From: Betaproteobacteria bacterium
GTDB lineage: Bacteria > Pseudomonadota > Gammaproteobacteria > Burkholderiales > SG8-41
Assembly: GCA_028291945.1 (NCBI GenBank)
Contig: JAQGNH010000134.1
Span: forward strand, 1-50,532
DNA: 50,532 nucleotides
Direction of reading: 5' to 3'
Of this stretch, positions 27,834-36,407 are shown in pieces. The translations under genes were made by a program, and so were the position numbers. Position 1 is the stretch's first letter; each line of letters opens with the position of its first letter. The notes under the pieces are model-generated. The model did no database searches. It worked only from the letters and a program-made list of their open reading frames with translations, and was not told where the DNA came from.

Positions 27834-28466
27834 TCACTTCTTCGGTTTGCGAGCTTGCCTGGCACGCGGCACGAGCAGACCATCGAGTATCAGCGTCGAG
27901 AATGCGCGCGTGACGGTGCGGATCGGACGCCCTTTAGGTTTGTACCACTCGACCGTCCAGTTGAGGCCGCCGAGCAGAAAAAGTCTTGCAAGGGTGAGGT
28001 CCGCATCAGTGCGTACGACTCCGGCACGGCGCGCGCTGCTCAGAAGCTTGCTCCAGACCTCGCCGTAGCTCTCGCGCAGCCGCATGTGCCTGCGCCACGT
28101 GGCGGCTGGAACCTGGCCGAACACCCGGCGCATCGCGAGCATGTAGTCGCCGTTATCGAGTATGGCGGACACGTGGGCGCTGATCGCAGTCTCGATGCGC
28201 AGCCGTGGCGTGGCATCGGCGGGAAGTTGCGAGAGCGCGGACGTGACAGACGAGAGCAGCTCGACGATGCCGAAGTCGAGCACCGCGCCGATCAATTCGT
28301 CCTTGGATTTGTAATGGTAGTAAATGCTGCCGGCCTCGATACCGGCGTCCTGCGCGATCGCGCGCATGGTCGTGCCAACGTATCCGCGTTCTCTGAAGAT
28401 GTGGGCGGCAGCATCGAGCAGGCGCCCTCGCGAGAGCTCCACTTTGGCGGTTTTTCTTCGCGGCAT
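27834..28466 (-). CDS. TetR family transcriptional regulator
   Basis: The 210 residues carry an N-terminal helix-turn-helix: GRLLDAAAHIFRERGY, then GTTMRAIAQDAGIEAGSIYYHYKSKDEL at about residues 30-60. The rest is a helical ligand-binding domain. The gene is divergent from the CoA-transferase at 28579, with the palindrome TCTAAC-N4-GTTAGA at 28541-28556 between them. TetR proteins usually repress neighbouring divergent genes from such palindromes. A matching site before the badH-like gene suggests it also controls that unit. The inducer may be an acyl-CoA. Confidence 0.94.
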   Translation of the reverse strand: MPRRKTAKVELSRGRLLDAAAHIFRERGYVGTTMRAIAQDAGIEAGSIYYHYKSKDELIGAVLDFGIVELLSSVTSALSQLPADATPRLRIETAISAHVSAILDNGDYMLAMRRVFGQVPAATWRRHMRLRESYGEVWSKLLSSARRAGVVRTDADLTLARLFLLGGLNWTVEWYKPKGRPIRTVTRAFSTLILDGLLVPRARQARKPKK

Positions 28467-28540
28467 CGGTGCGGCTTACGGAAGACCTGAGATCATAGCT
28501 GAATGCCATGCCGCGTCCCACCTGCGAACGCAGGGGAGAA

Positions 28541-28556
28541 TCTAACGCTGGTTAGA
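28541..28556. promoter_or_regulatory. Operator-like palindrome TCTAAC-N4-GTTAGA
   Basis: The six-base arms TCTAAC and GTTAGA flank GCTG. The site lies in the divergent tetR/CoA-transferase region, 22 bases before the CoA-transferase ATG. It shares TCTAAC-N4-GTTAGAATC with 22134-22151. The overlapping TAGAAT at 28553-28558 could be a -10 box, so binding would block transcription. Confidence 0.7.
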
Positions 28557-28578
28557 ATCAGCGCGTTCTGAAAGGATC

Positions 28579-29712
28579 ATGATGGGCCCGTTGAAAGGGA
28601 TGAAGATCGTCGAGCTCGCTGGAATCGGTCCCGGACCGATGTGCGCGATGCTGCTTGCAGACATGGGCGCGACGGTGTTGCGGATCGATCGCAAGGAACC
28701 AGTCGATCTCGGCAATCCGCGGCCGCTCAAGTACAACCTGCTGCTGCGCAACCGCAAATCGATTGCCCTCGACCTGAAGCAGCGTGCTGCGGTGGAACTC
28801 GTGCTGAAGCTTGTAGCGGACGCCGACGGGCTGATCGAAGGCTTCAGGCCCGGCGTCGTTGAAAGGCTCGGCCTCGGACCGGACGTGTGCCTCGCGCGCA
28901 ATCCGCGCCTCGTCTACGGGCGCATGACCGGATGGGGCCAAAGCGGCGCTCTGGCGTCGGCAGCGGGACATGACCTCAATTACATCGCGCTCACCGGTGC
29001 CTTGCATGCGATCGGACGCGAAGGCGAGCCGCCTACGCCGCCGCTCAATCTACTCGGCGATTATGCGGGTGGCTCGCTCTACCTCGCGATGGGCATGCTT
29101 GCGGCCGTCATCGAAGCGCGGCAGTCCGGCAAAGGTCAGGTCGTCGATGCCGCGATCGTCGACGGCACGGCATCGCTCATGACTTCGGTCTACGGGCTGT
29201 ATGCGGCGGGCCTCGTGTCCCTCGAGCGCGGAACGAACACGTCGGATTCGGGCGCCTATTTTTACGATGTATACGAGTGCGCAGACGGAGAATGGGTTTC
29301 GGTTGCGTCTATCGAAGGCCGGTTCCACGCCGAATTGCTGCGTCTCATGGGCATCGCGCCGGAGGATATCGGTGAGCAGCGCGACAGAAAGAACTGGGGT
29401 CGCGCGCGTGCCGTCCTCGCGAGAACATTCGAGACACGCAGCCGGGCGCACTGGTGCAAGCTGCTCGAAGGTACGGACTCGTGTTTTGCGCCCGTGCTGT
29501 CAATGGCCGAAGCGCCGCAGCACGAACATCTCCGGGCACGCGATACTTTCGTCGAAGTGGACGGCGTGGTTCAACCCGCGCCCGCGCCCCGATTCAGCCG
29601 CAGCGTACCGGAAAAACCGACTGCGCCCGCGGCGCCGGACCCCGAGGGCGCTCTGGCCACCTGGATGACGCAAGACGCGATCGCAAAGCTCAAAGCCGAC
29701 GGCGTGCTGTAG
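28579..29712 (+). CDS. CaiB/BaiF family CoA-transferase
   Basis: The 377-residue protein begins GPLKGMKIVELAGIGPGPM and LLADMGATVLRIDR, followed by NRKSIALDLK and GRMTGWGQSG. The catalytic Asp is residue 190 in GKGQVVDAAIVDG. The N-terminal pattern IVELAGIGPGPM resembles alpha-methylacyl-CoA racemase within this family, so it could be a racemase rather than a transferase. An AAGGA site precedes the ATG pair at 28579. It is divergent from tetR and followed by a Bug gene, pairing possible uptake with CoA chemistry. Confidence 0.93.
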   Translation: MMGPLKGMKIVELAGIGPGPMCAMLLADMGATVLRIDRKEPVDLGNPRPLKYNLLLRNRKSIALDLKQRAAVELVLKLVADADGLIEGFRPGVVERLGLGPDVCLARNPRLVYGRMTGWGQSGALASAAGHDLNYIALTGALHAIGREGEPPTPPLNLLGDYAGGSLYLAMGMLAAVIEARQSGKGQVVDAAIVDGTASLMTSVYGLYAAGLVSLERGTNTSDSGAYFYDVYECADGEWVSVASIEGRFHAELLRLMGIAPEDIGEQRDRKNWGRARAVLARTFETRSRAHWCKLLEGTDSCFAPVLSMAEAPQHEHLRARDTFVEVDGVVQPAPAPRFSRSVPEKPTAPAAPDPEGALATWMTQDAIAKLKADGVL

Positions 29713-29763
29713 CGCGTGAAGACACGCAGTGCCGAGCGGTGCGTCACCGAGACAGGAGGCAGG

Positions 29764-30750
29764 ATGAAAGCGATCTTCAAGCTTCTGCTGTGTGCGATGG
29801 GCACAGGCTGCGGCGTCTTTACGTTCGGTGAAACGTTATCAGCCGCCGAAGCGCCGTATCCGAACAAACCGATCCGCTTGATAGTGGCCTCTTCCCCGGG
29901 CGGCCCCAACGATCTCGTTGCGCGTATGGTGGCCGCACCCTGGGGCGAGCTTCTGGGGCGCCCCATCGTTATCGACAATCGTGCCGGCGCGGCCGGGGTC
30001 ATCGGCTCGGAGCTCGTCGCCAGGGCCGCACCGGATGGTTACACGCTGCTAGTCGGATTTCCCGGGCCTCTTATCATTGCACCGCTTCTGAACGAGACGG
30101 CACCCTACGACACGTTGAAGGATTTCGCGCCCGTATCGCTGGCGGTATCCGCACCGTTCGTATTGCTTGTGCATCCAGGCGTGCCCGCGAAATCCGTGAA
30201 GGAGCTCGTCGCGCTGGCGCGTGCGAGGCCCGGCAAGATGAATTACGCATCGGGCGGCACGGGGATCGGCAGTCATCTCGCAATGGAGTTGCTCAATCAC
30301 GTCACAGGTACGCAGATGGTACATGTGCCGTACAAAGGCGCCGGGCCCGGCCTCACGGCGCTCATGGCAGCCGAAGTCGATGCCATGTTTGTGGCGCTGG
30401 GCTCTGTGCTCCCTCACATCAAAACTGAGAAAGTGCGTGCGCTCGCCTTGGGTGGAGAGAAACGCTACCCGCTGCTGCCCAACCTTCCCACCATCAGCGA
30501 GAGCGGTTATCGGTTCAACTCGTCGAGCTGGTACGGCATCCTCGCGCCGCGGAACACGCCACGCACAGTCATCGGCCGGCTGCACGGGACGCTCACTCAG
30601 ACGCTGGAGGCGCCGCAGATGAGGACGCGGCTCACCGACATGGCTTTCGAAACGATCGGCTCGACGCCGGACGAGTTCGCGAAGCTGATTCGCGAGGAAA
30701 CGGCAACGTGGCGCAAAGTCATCAGTGCCGCGGGTCTGAAAGCAAAGTGA
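29764..30750 (+). CDS. Bug/TctC family substrate-binding protein
   Basis: The 328 residues start at ATG 29764, after AGGAGG. The signal peptide is MKAIFKLLLCAMGTGCGVF with cleavage near SAAEA. The mature part has YPNKPIRLIVASSPGGPNDLVAR, DNRAGAAGVIGSE, APDGYTLLVGF, APYDTLKDFAPVSL, VKELVALARARPG and HVPYKGAGPGLT. It is the only Bug gene of region 2. It probably delivers the acid used by the adjacent CoA-transferase or racemase; this is inferred from adjacency only. Confidence 0.94.
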   Translation: MKAIFKLLLCAMGTGCGVFTFGETLSAAEAPYPNKPIRLIVASSPGGPNDLVARMVAAPWGELLGRPIVIDNRAGAAGVIGSELVARAAPDGYTLLVGFPGPLIIAPLLNETAPYDTLKDFAPVSLAVSAPFVLLVHPGVPAKSVKELVALARARPGKMNYASGGTGIGSHLAMELLNHVTGTQMVHVPYKGAGPGLTALMAAEVDAMFVALGSVLPHIKTEKVRALALGGEKRYPLLPNLPTISESGYRFNSSSWYGILAPRNTPRTVIGRLHGTLTQTLEAPQMRTRLTDMAFETIGSTPDEFAKLIREETATWRKVISAAGLKAK

Positions 30751-30785
30751 GCGCATTGCGCCTTGCCCGTCGAGGTGCGCCGTCC

Positions 30786-30830
30786 TTGACACGTCGCGCG
30801 CAGGCCTTGAAAATCCTGAACAGCGTTCAG
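30786..30830 (+). promoter_or_regulatory. Promoter with TGAAC-N3-GTTCA operator before the acyl-CoA dehydrogenase operon
   Basis: TTGACA (30786-30791), a 17-base spacer and GAAAAT (30809-30814) form a plausible sigma-70 promoter. The palindrome CTGAAC-AGC-GTTCAG (30816-30830) covers the expected start point. The same TGAAC-N3-GTTCA core occurs at 38639-38651 behind another TTGACA promoter. Confidence 0.6.
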
Positions 30831-30901
30831 AATGATAAACGCCTCCGTCAAGGCACGTCCCGCGCCAAAACCGATCCTCGCGCCTGATCCATTACGAGTC
30901 G

Positions 30902-32062
30902 ATGTTCACCTCATTCAGCCTGGCAGGTATCGAGATGCCGGACCATCTCGAGCGCTTACGCGAAGAGGTGCGGGCGTTCCTGCGCGCCGAGCTTGAAGCG
31001 GGCTCCTATACGCGTGAGCCTTCGGGTTGGGACCGCTACGATGCTGCCTTCAGCAGGAAAGTTGCCGACCGCGGCTGGATAGGCATGACCTGGCCGCGAC
31101 AATACGGTGGGCACGAGCGCACTTCGCTCGAACGCTACGTCGTCACCGAAGAGTTGCTCGCTGCTGGCGCACCGGTTCGCGCGCACTGGCTCGCCGATCG
31201 GCAATTCGGGCCGCTCCTGCTCGCAGCGGGTTCCGAGGACCAGAAGCGCACCTACTTGCCGAGGATCGCAGCCGGCGAATGCTACGTATGCGTCGGGATG
31301 AGCGAGCCCGATTCCGGCTCCGATCTCGCATCGATCCGCACCAAGGCGACGAAAGTGGAAGGCGGCTGGCGTGTGAGCGGACGCAAGGTATGGACGAGCT
31401 ACGCGCATAGGGCGCACCTCATGAATCTCTTTGCGCGTACTGCGGCGTTCGACGAGAAGAACCGTCACGAGGGCGTGACCCAGTTGATCGTCGATCTCGA
31501 CTGGCCCGGCATCACGATCAAACCCATCATCAATCTTGCGAACGATCACGATTTCAACGAGGTGCTGTTCGATGATGTGTTCGTGCCGGACGATCGAGTG
31601 ATCGGCGCAGTCGGCAACGGCTGGAAGCAGGTCTCGGGTGAGCTCGCTCACGAGCGCGCGGGTTCCGAGCGCTGGCTCAATGCGTACGGTGTGCTCGTGC
31701 ATCTGCTCGACAGTGCCGGCACCCACCCAGAGCGCGGGTCGGCAGAGAAGATCGGACGTCTCGTCACGCACCTGTGGACGCTGCACCGGATGTCGTTCTC
31801 GCTCGCGGGCCTCCTCAATCAGGGCATCACGCCGGCCGTGGAAGCCGCGCTCGTCAAAGACCTTGGCAATCAGTTCGACCAGGACATTCCCGAAGCTGCT
31901 CGCCAGGTGCTGCAGGAAGAAGACCGTGCGCGGCTGCCTGAAGAAGATCGATTCAACGACATGCTCGATCGCGCGCTGCTCTATGCGCCGTCCTATCCGA
32001 TACGCGGCGGTACGCGCGAAATCCTGCGCGGCATTATCGCGCGCGGGCTGGGACTGCGATGA
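30902..32062 (+). CDS. Acyl-CoA dehydrogenase, first subunit of a pair
   Basis: The 386 residues contain GWIGMTWPRQYGGH, GMSEPDSGSDLASIRTKA and KVWTSYAHRAHLMNLFART, normal acyl-CoA dehydrogenase landmarks. A second ATG at 30935 has a better ribosome binding site and may be the true start. The C-terminus reads IRGGTREILRGIIA, with Gly where medium-chain enzymes have the catalytic Glu. This is common in two-subunit dehydrogenases such as the ChsE type, where active-site residues are divided. The next gene overlaps by ATGA, supporting a heteromer. Confidence 0.92.
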   Translation: MFTSFSLAGIEMPDHLERLREEVRAFLRAELEAGSYTREPSGWDRYDAAFSRKVADRGWIGMTWPRQYGGHERTSLERYVVTEELLAAGAPVRAHWLADRQFGPLLLAAGSEDQKRTYLPRIAAGECYVCVGMSEPDSGSDLASIRTKATKVEGGWRVSGRKVWTSYAHRAHLMNLFARTAAFDEKNRHEGVTQLIVDLDWPGITIKPIINLANDHDFNEVLFDDVFVPDDRVIGAVGNGWKQVSGELAHERAGSERWLNAYGVLVHLLDSAGTHPERGSAEKIGRLVTHLWTLHRMSFSLAGLLNQGITPAVEAALVKDLGNQFDQDIPEAARQVLQEEDRARLPEEDRFNDMLDRALLYAPSYPIRGGTREILRGIIARGLGLR

Positions 32063-33150
32063 GTGAGACGCAGAAGCTCCTCACCGAAAGCGCGGGCCGT
32101 ATATTCACCGATCTCTGCACGCGCGACCGGGTTGAAGCCGCGGAAGCCGGAACGTGGCCGCAAGAGCTGTGGCAGGCGCTTGCCGATACCGGACTCACGG
32201 CCGCAGCGGTTTCTGAAGCGCGTCACGGCGCGGGGGCGGAGCTCCCAGATTTGTGCGCGCTTGCGCGCGTCGTCGGTTATCACGCTGCGCCCGTGCCGCT
32301 CATCGAAACGTGGCTCGCCGAGCAGATGCTCGCAGCCGCGGATCTGCAGCCGATCGACGGCGCGCTCGCGGTAGGCCCGGTGTTGCGCCGGGACACGCTG
32401 CGCCTCGCACGACAGAATGGTCACTGGGCCGTCACGGGCGAGTTGAAACGCATCCCGTGGGCACGCAACGCCGCCGCAATCGTGCTGACTGCCGAAGCGG
32501 ATGACGGCACGAGAACGGTGATCGTGCGTGATACCAAGACGATCGTAGAGGACTGGAATTACGCTCGCGAACCCAGAGACACGATAAATCTGGACCGCCA
32601 TCGCATGTCCGAAGATGCAGTCGGTGCACCCGGCCGGGGATATGGTCGCGCCGAGCTGTTCTTTCGGGGTGCGCTTTTTCGCACGCAGGAAATGGCGGGT
32701 GCGATGGAGCGCGTGCTCGAGCTCACCGTCGCGTACGCAAAGGAACGCATCCAGTTCGGCCGTGTGATCGGGAAGTTTCAGGCCGTGCAGCAGCAGATTG
32801 CAGCGCTTGCGTCGCAGGTTGCCGCCGGCAGCGCGGTCGCACAGGCGGCCGCAGAAGCGAACGCAGCGGGTCTTGCGCGCTTCGAAATCGCAGCAGCAAA
32901 AGCGCGCATTGGCGAAGCGGTTGCTGTCGTCGCCGGCGTCGCTCACCAGGTGCACGCGGCGATGGGCTTCACACACGAGCACGCGCTGCATCGAAGCACA
33001 CGCCGTTTATGGGCGTGGCGGGACGAATTCGGCACCGAAACCGAGTGGCAGGCGTGGGTCGGTACGGTCGCGGCGCAACTCGGCGGTGAAGCGCTCTGGC
33101 CGTACATCGTCGCCGCGCGCAAGCCCGACCTCGGCGCACCGCTGCCATAG
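32059..33150 (+). CDS. Acyl-CoA dehydrogenase family protein, second subunit of a pair
   Basis: The start overlaps the previous stop (ATGA), indicating translational coupling. The 363-residue protein is shorter and less conserved in its N-terminal half (SAGRIFTDLCTRDRVEAAEAG). The C-terminal domain is clear: GAMERVLELTVAYAKERIQFGRVIGKFQAVQQQ and HAAMGFTHEHALHRSTRRLW. This matches the small-subunit pattern of heterotetrameric acyl-CoA dehydrogenases. The partner is almost certainly the upstream gene. Such pairs often act on bulky or cyclic acyl-CoAs, which would fit the surrounding genes. Confidence 0.9.
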   Translation: MSETQKLLTESAGRIFTDLCTRDRVEAAEAGTWPQELWQALADTGLTAAAVSEARHGAGAELPDLCALARVVGYHAAPVPLIETWLAEQMLAAADLQPIDGALAVGPVLRRDTLRLARQNGHWAVTGELKRIPWARNAAAIVLTAEADDGTRTVIVRDTKTIVEDWNYAREPRDTINLDRHRMSEDAVGAPGRGYGRAELFFRGALFRTQEMAGAMERVLELTVAYAKERIQFGRVIGKFQAVQQQIAALASQVAAGSAVAQAAAEANAAGLARFEIAAAKARIGEAVAVVAGVAHQVHAAMGFTHEHALHRSTRRLWAWRDEFGTETEWQAWVGTVAAQLGGEALWPYIVAARKPDLGAPLP

Positions 33151-33193
33151 CGGCGGCGCAGGTTGTACCTATAACGTTGGAGGAAGAATCTCG

Positions 33194-34375
33194 ATGAACG
33201 CTGCAGCGTCCACAGGTCCGCTCGATGGCTTACGGGTCCTGGACTTCACGAACATGCTCTCGGGTCCTTATTGCACGCGATTGCTCGCGGACCTGGGCGC
33301 CGAAGTCATCAAGATCGAACCTCCCGCAGGAGATCACAACAGAAACCGGCGGCCAGTCCGCAACGGGTGCAGCAGCTTTTTCGGCCATCTCAACTGCGGC
33401 AAGAAGAGCGTCGTCCTCGACCTGAAGAGCAAGGCGGGACGCGACGCCGCGATCGGTCTCGCGCAGAAGGCCGACATCATCGTGGAGAACTGGCGGCCGG
33501 GTGTCGCCGATCGTCTCGGCGTCGGCTACAAGGCCGTCGCGCAATCCAACCCGAAGGTCATCTACTGCTCGATCTCGGGATTCGGACAGACGGGACCCAC
33601 TTCGCAGCGCCCGGCGTACGCGCCAATCGTGCATGCGGCGAGCGGCTTCGATCTCGCGCAGGTTCAGTACCAGGGCGGGGGGCGCCCCGCGAATACCGCA
33701 ACGTTCATTGCTGATGTCTTCGGTGGCATGTCGGCTTTCGGCGGGGTTCAGACGGCCTTGTACAACCTCAAGCAGACGGGCCGCGGCCAGTTCATCGACG
33801 TCGCGCTGATGGACGCCATGCTGAATCTGCTCGTGTACGAGTGCCAGGAAGCACAGGCGCCGACCAATGAAAAGATCCGCGTTTACCAGCCACTGAAGAC
33901 GCTCGACGGTTACGTCGTGGCAGCACCGACGAGCCAGAAGAATTTCGAACAGCTCGCTCGCACTGTGGGACATGCCGAATGGATCGAGGATCCGCGATTC
34001 GCGAAAACGCGCACGCGCGAGGCGCACTGGTCGGAGCTCATGAACCTCATCGAGCAATGGACCCAGACGCGATCGGGACAGGAATGCGAAGACGTGATGC
34101 TTGCCGGCGGCGTGCCTTGCACGCGCTATCGCACTGTCGATGAAGCGATGAACGATTCACAGATGCAGGCGCGCGGCGGCATGTCGCGCGTGAAAGACCG
34201 TGTCGGCGAATACTGGGTACCCAACGCCCCGTTCCAGATGCCGGGTCTGAATACCGCGGCGCGGCCTCATGTGCCCGAGCTCGGCGAAAACACCGTAGCC
34301 GTCCTTGTGGAACTGCTCGGTTACACGCGCGAGCAGGCCACGGCGTGTTCCGGCGAGCCCGTGTCTGCGCACTAA
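33194..34375 (+). CDS. CaiB/BaiF family CoA-transferase
   Basis: The 393-residue protein starts at ATG 33194, 12 bases after GGAGGAAG. Motifs are LDGLRVLDFTNMLSGPYCTR, LLADLGAEVIKIEPPAGD, FFGHLNCGKKSVVLDLK, SGFGQTGP and GRGQFIDVALMDAM with catalytic Asp202. HVPELGENTVAV closes it. It follows the two-subunit acyl-CoA dehydrogenase and precedes a crotonase, so the four genes probably carry an acid through activation, desaturation and hydration or isomerisation. Confidence 0.95.
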   Translation: MNAAASTGPLDGLRVLDFTNMLSGPYCTRLLADLGAEVIKIEPPAGDHNRNRRPVRNGCSSFFGHLNCGKKSVVLDLKSKAGRDAAIGLAQKADIIVENWRPGVADRLGVGYKAVAQSNPKVIYCSISGFGQTGPTSQRPAYAPIVHAASGFDLAQVQYQGGGRPANTATFIADVFGGMSAFGGVQTALYNLKQTGRGQFIDVALMDAMLNLLVYECQEAQAPTNEKIRVYQPLKTLDGYVVAAPTSQKNFEQLARTVGHAEWIEDPRFAKTRTREAHWSELMNLIEQWTQTRSGQECEDVMLAGGVPCTRYRTVDEAMNDSQMQARGGMSRVKDRVGEYWVPNAPFQMPGLNTAARPHVPELGENTVAVLVELLGYTREQATACSGEPVSAH

Positions 34376-34402
34376 CGCGTATCGAATTCCAGGAGAAAAA
34401 GA

Positions 34403-35191
34403 ATGAACGCAGAATCGATGATTCTCTTCAACACCGACGAGCACGGTGTCGCGACGATCACGCTCAACCGTCCGGAGAAATACAACGCCTTCACCAAGGA
34501 CATGATCGTTCGCTGGGGAGCGATGCTCGAGCAGTGCGAAACCGATTCCTCGATCAAAGTCGTGGTTTTGACCGGAGCCGGCAAGGCCTTTTGCTCCGGC
34601 GGCGACATCAGCGCGCAGAAGGACCGGGCGAACAACGACGCCCTCGAGCGCAAGGATTTCCTCTGGCGTCACGTCCACAAGATCGCGTTCATCATGGAGC
34701 GCATGGACAAGCCGACGATCGCCGCGATCAACGGTGCCGCGCGCGGCGCGGGACTCGACATGGCGCTCATGTGCGACCTGCGCGTGATGGCGGACTGCGC
34801 GACGCTCGCCGAAAGCTACATCAACGTTGGCCTGATCGCGGGCGATGGGGGGACGTACTACCTTCCGCGAATCATCGGCACGTCGCGCGCGCTCGAGCTA
34901 TTCTGGACAGGGCGCGCGATCGGCGCCGCAGAGGCGGATCGCATCGGGCTCGTCAACAACGTGGTGCCGCTCGATCAGCTCATGAACGCAACGTACGGAC
35001 TCGCCAATGCGATCGCAGCGCAGCCGTTCGAAGCAGTGCGGGCATACAAGCGTTCCGTGTATCAGGGCATGAACATGACCCTTTCGGCGCATCTCGACAT
35101 GGTGTCGTCACACACGTCGATCCTGCGCGACACGCCCGATCATCGCGCAAAAGTTGCCGAGTTCCTCGAGCGCAAGCGGCCGGCGAAGTAA
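34403..35191 (+). CDS. Enoyl-CoA hydratase/isomerase family protein
   Basis: This 262-residue crotonase follows an AGGAGAAAAAG site. It has GAGKAFCSGGDISAQ and GAARGAGLDMALMCDLRVM. The hydratase Glu positions are replaced: Asp in GAGLDMA and Tyr in AESYINVGL. The Asp in LIAGDGGTYYLPR is the pattern of PaaG-type isomerases, so isomerase or other crotonase activity is more likely than plain hydration. It ends with FLERKRPAK, typical of the family, and is the last gene of the unit that begins at 30902. Confidence 0.92.
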   Translation: MNAESMILFNTDEHGVATITLNRPEKYNAFTKDMIVRWGAMLEQCETDSSIKVVVLTGAGKAFCSGGDISAQKDRANNDALERKDFLWRHVHKIAFIMERMDKPTIAAINGAARGAGLDMALMCDLRVMADCATLAESYINVGLIAGDGGTYYLPRIIGTSRALELFWTGRAIGAAEADRIGLVNNVVPLDQLMNATYGLANAIAAQPFEAVRAYKRSVYQGMNMTLSAHLDMVSSHTSILRDTPDHRAKVAEFLERKRPAK

Positions 35192-35244
35192 ACGGCCGGG
35201 TCGATACGAGCGAGCAGGGCAGCGATCTGGGCCCCGCCTTCCGG

Positions 35245-35628
35245 CTATTTTGCGGCGTCCTGCTCGTTGAACACCTCCTGCGCGGCTCGAAAGCTGTCGA
35301 GCGCTGCGGGGATGCCACAGTAAATCGCGGTCTGCATCAGCACTTCGCGCACGTCGTCGCGAGTCAGGCCGATATTGGGTCCGGCCTTGAGATAGATCTT
35401 CACTTCCTCGGTGCGTCCGAGCGCGGTGAGCATCCCGAGGTTGATCATAGCGCGCGTGCGGCGATCGATGCCCGGCCGGGCCCACAGCGTGCCCCACACG
35501 TACTCTCCGATCAGCTCCTGAAAGGGGCGGTTGAAATCAGTCGTGGTGCGCGCTGCGGCGTCCACGTATTCGTTGCCGAGAACTTCGCGGCGTATCGCCT
35601 GCCCTTTTTCGTAACGCTCATTGTCCAC
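35245..35628 (-). CDS. Carboxymuconolactone decarboxylase family protein, PcaC-like
   Basis: The 127 residues align along their whole length with PcaC, 4-carboxymuconolactone decarboxylase. Matching segments are ERYEKGQAIRREVLGNEYVD, DFNRPFQELIGEYVWGTLWARPG, MINLGMLTALGR and TAIYCGIPAALDSFRAA. PcaC converts 4-carboxymuconolactone to the enol-lactone in protocatechuate breakdown. No other pca gene is near, so a different ring-lactone substrate is possible. A GGAGGAGCAC site precedes the start. Confidence 0.88.
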   Translation of the reverse strand: MDNERYEKGQAIRREVLGNEYVDAAARTTTDFNRPFQELIGEYVWGTLWARPGIDRRTRAMINLGMLTALGRTEEVKIYLKAGPNIGLTRDDVREVLMQTAIYCGIPAALDSFRAAQEVFNEQDAAK

Positions 35629-35661
35629 GTGTGCTCCTCCTGATGTAGTCGTCGTTCAAGT

Positions 35662-36401
35662 TCATGCTGGCTGCGCCGCTGCCAGCCTGATCGGTGCGCC
35701 CGCGTCCTCGAGCGTGTCCATGTTCCAGCACGCGCGGATGATTTCCGAGATCCGGCTTGCAGAGAGACACGGCTCGGCGAGCCCGCGGAATTTCTGTTCA
35801 ATGTCGGAATCGGACATGGGCCGCTGCTCGCTGCCGACGGCGTGCTCGACGTGATGGCGCAGGCTTCGACCGTCCGTGAGCTCGAGTGTCACGATCGCTT
35901 CGTCTTCGCGGACCAACGCTGACGCGACGGCATCGATACGATCGGACAGGCGCGTCACGTGTGCGTCGCACAGGAGCTCATTGCGATATTCCTGCTCCGT
36001 CACGTGACCGAAAATGAGTGCTGCGGCCGCGGAGTGATAGACGCTGAGCTTTGCCTCGGAGGTGGTTTGCGGGTTGCGGCGACCGGTGAGCTCGAGTACG
36101 AGTGGATTCACACGCAGCTCGATGTGTTTCACTCGCTCTTCGTGCGCCTGGTATCCGGCGCTGAGCGCGATGCAGCCGTCGATGACCGGGTGGATCACGA
36201 TCCCGCACGGGAATGGTTTGTAGGTGTTCGACAGAATTTCGAAGCGCGTACCGAGTTCCGCCGTGATCGCGGCGAGGTCGGGCTCGTTGCCGAGCACGTG
36301 CGCGAAACCGCGCGGTCCTTCGATGCCTCTTGCACGAGATACCGCGCAAGCGCTCGCGTGGTGCCGGCCTCTCGCGGTTCCGAGGCACGAATGGTCGCCA
36401 T
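35662..36401 (-). pseudogene. MmgE/PrpD gene with internal deletion
   Basis: From about 36330 down to 35662 the minus strand encodes the C-terminal half of an MmgE/PrpD protein: AVSRARGIEGPRGFAHVLGNEP, NTYKPFPCGIVIHPVIDG, SEAKLSVYHSAAAALI and SDSDIEQKFRGLAEP. In another frame, 36401 down to about 36330 starts with MATIRASEPREAGTTRALARYLVQ, which looks like the N-terminus of the same family. About 200 middle codons are missing and the frames do not match. The gene lies seven bases behind the ketopantoate-reductase-like stop. A shortened C-terminal protein could still be made from an ATG at 36297 (211 residues), but it would lack the helical domain. Confidence 0.78.
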
Positions 36402-36407
36402 CGACGC

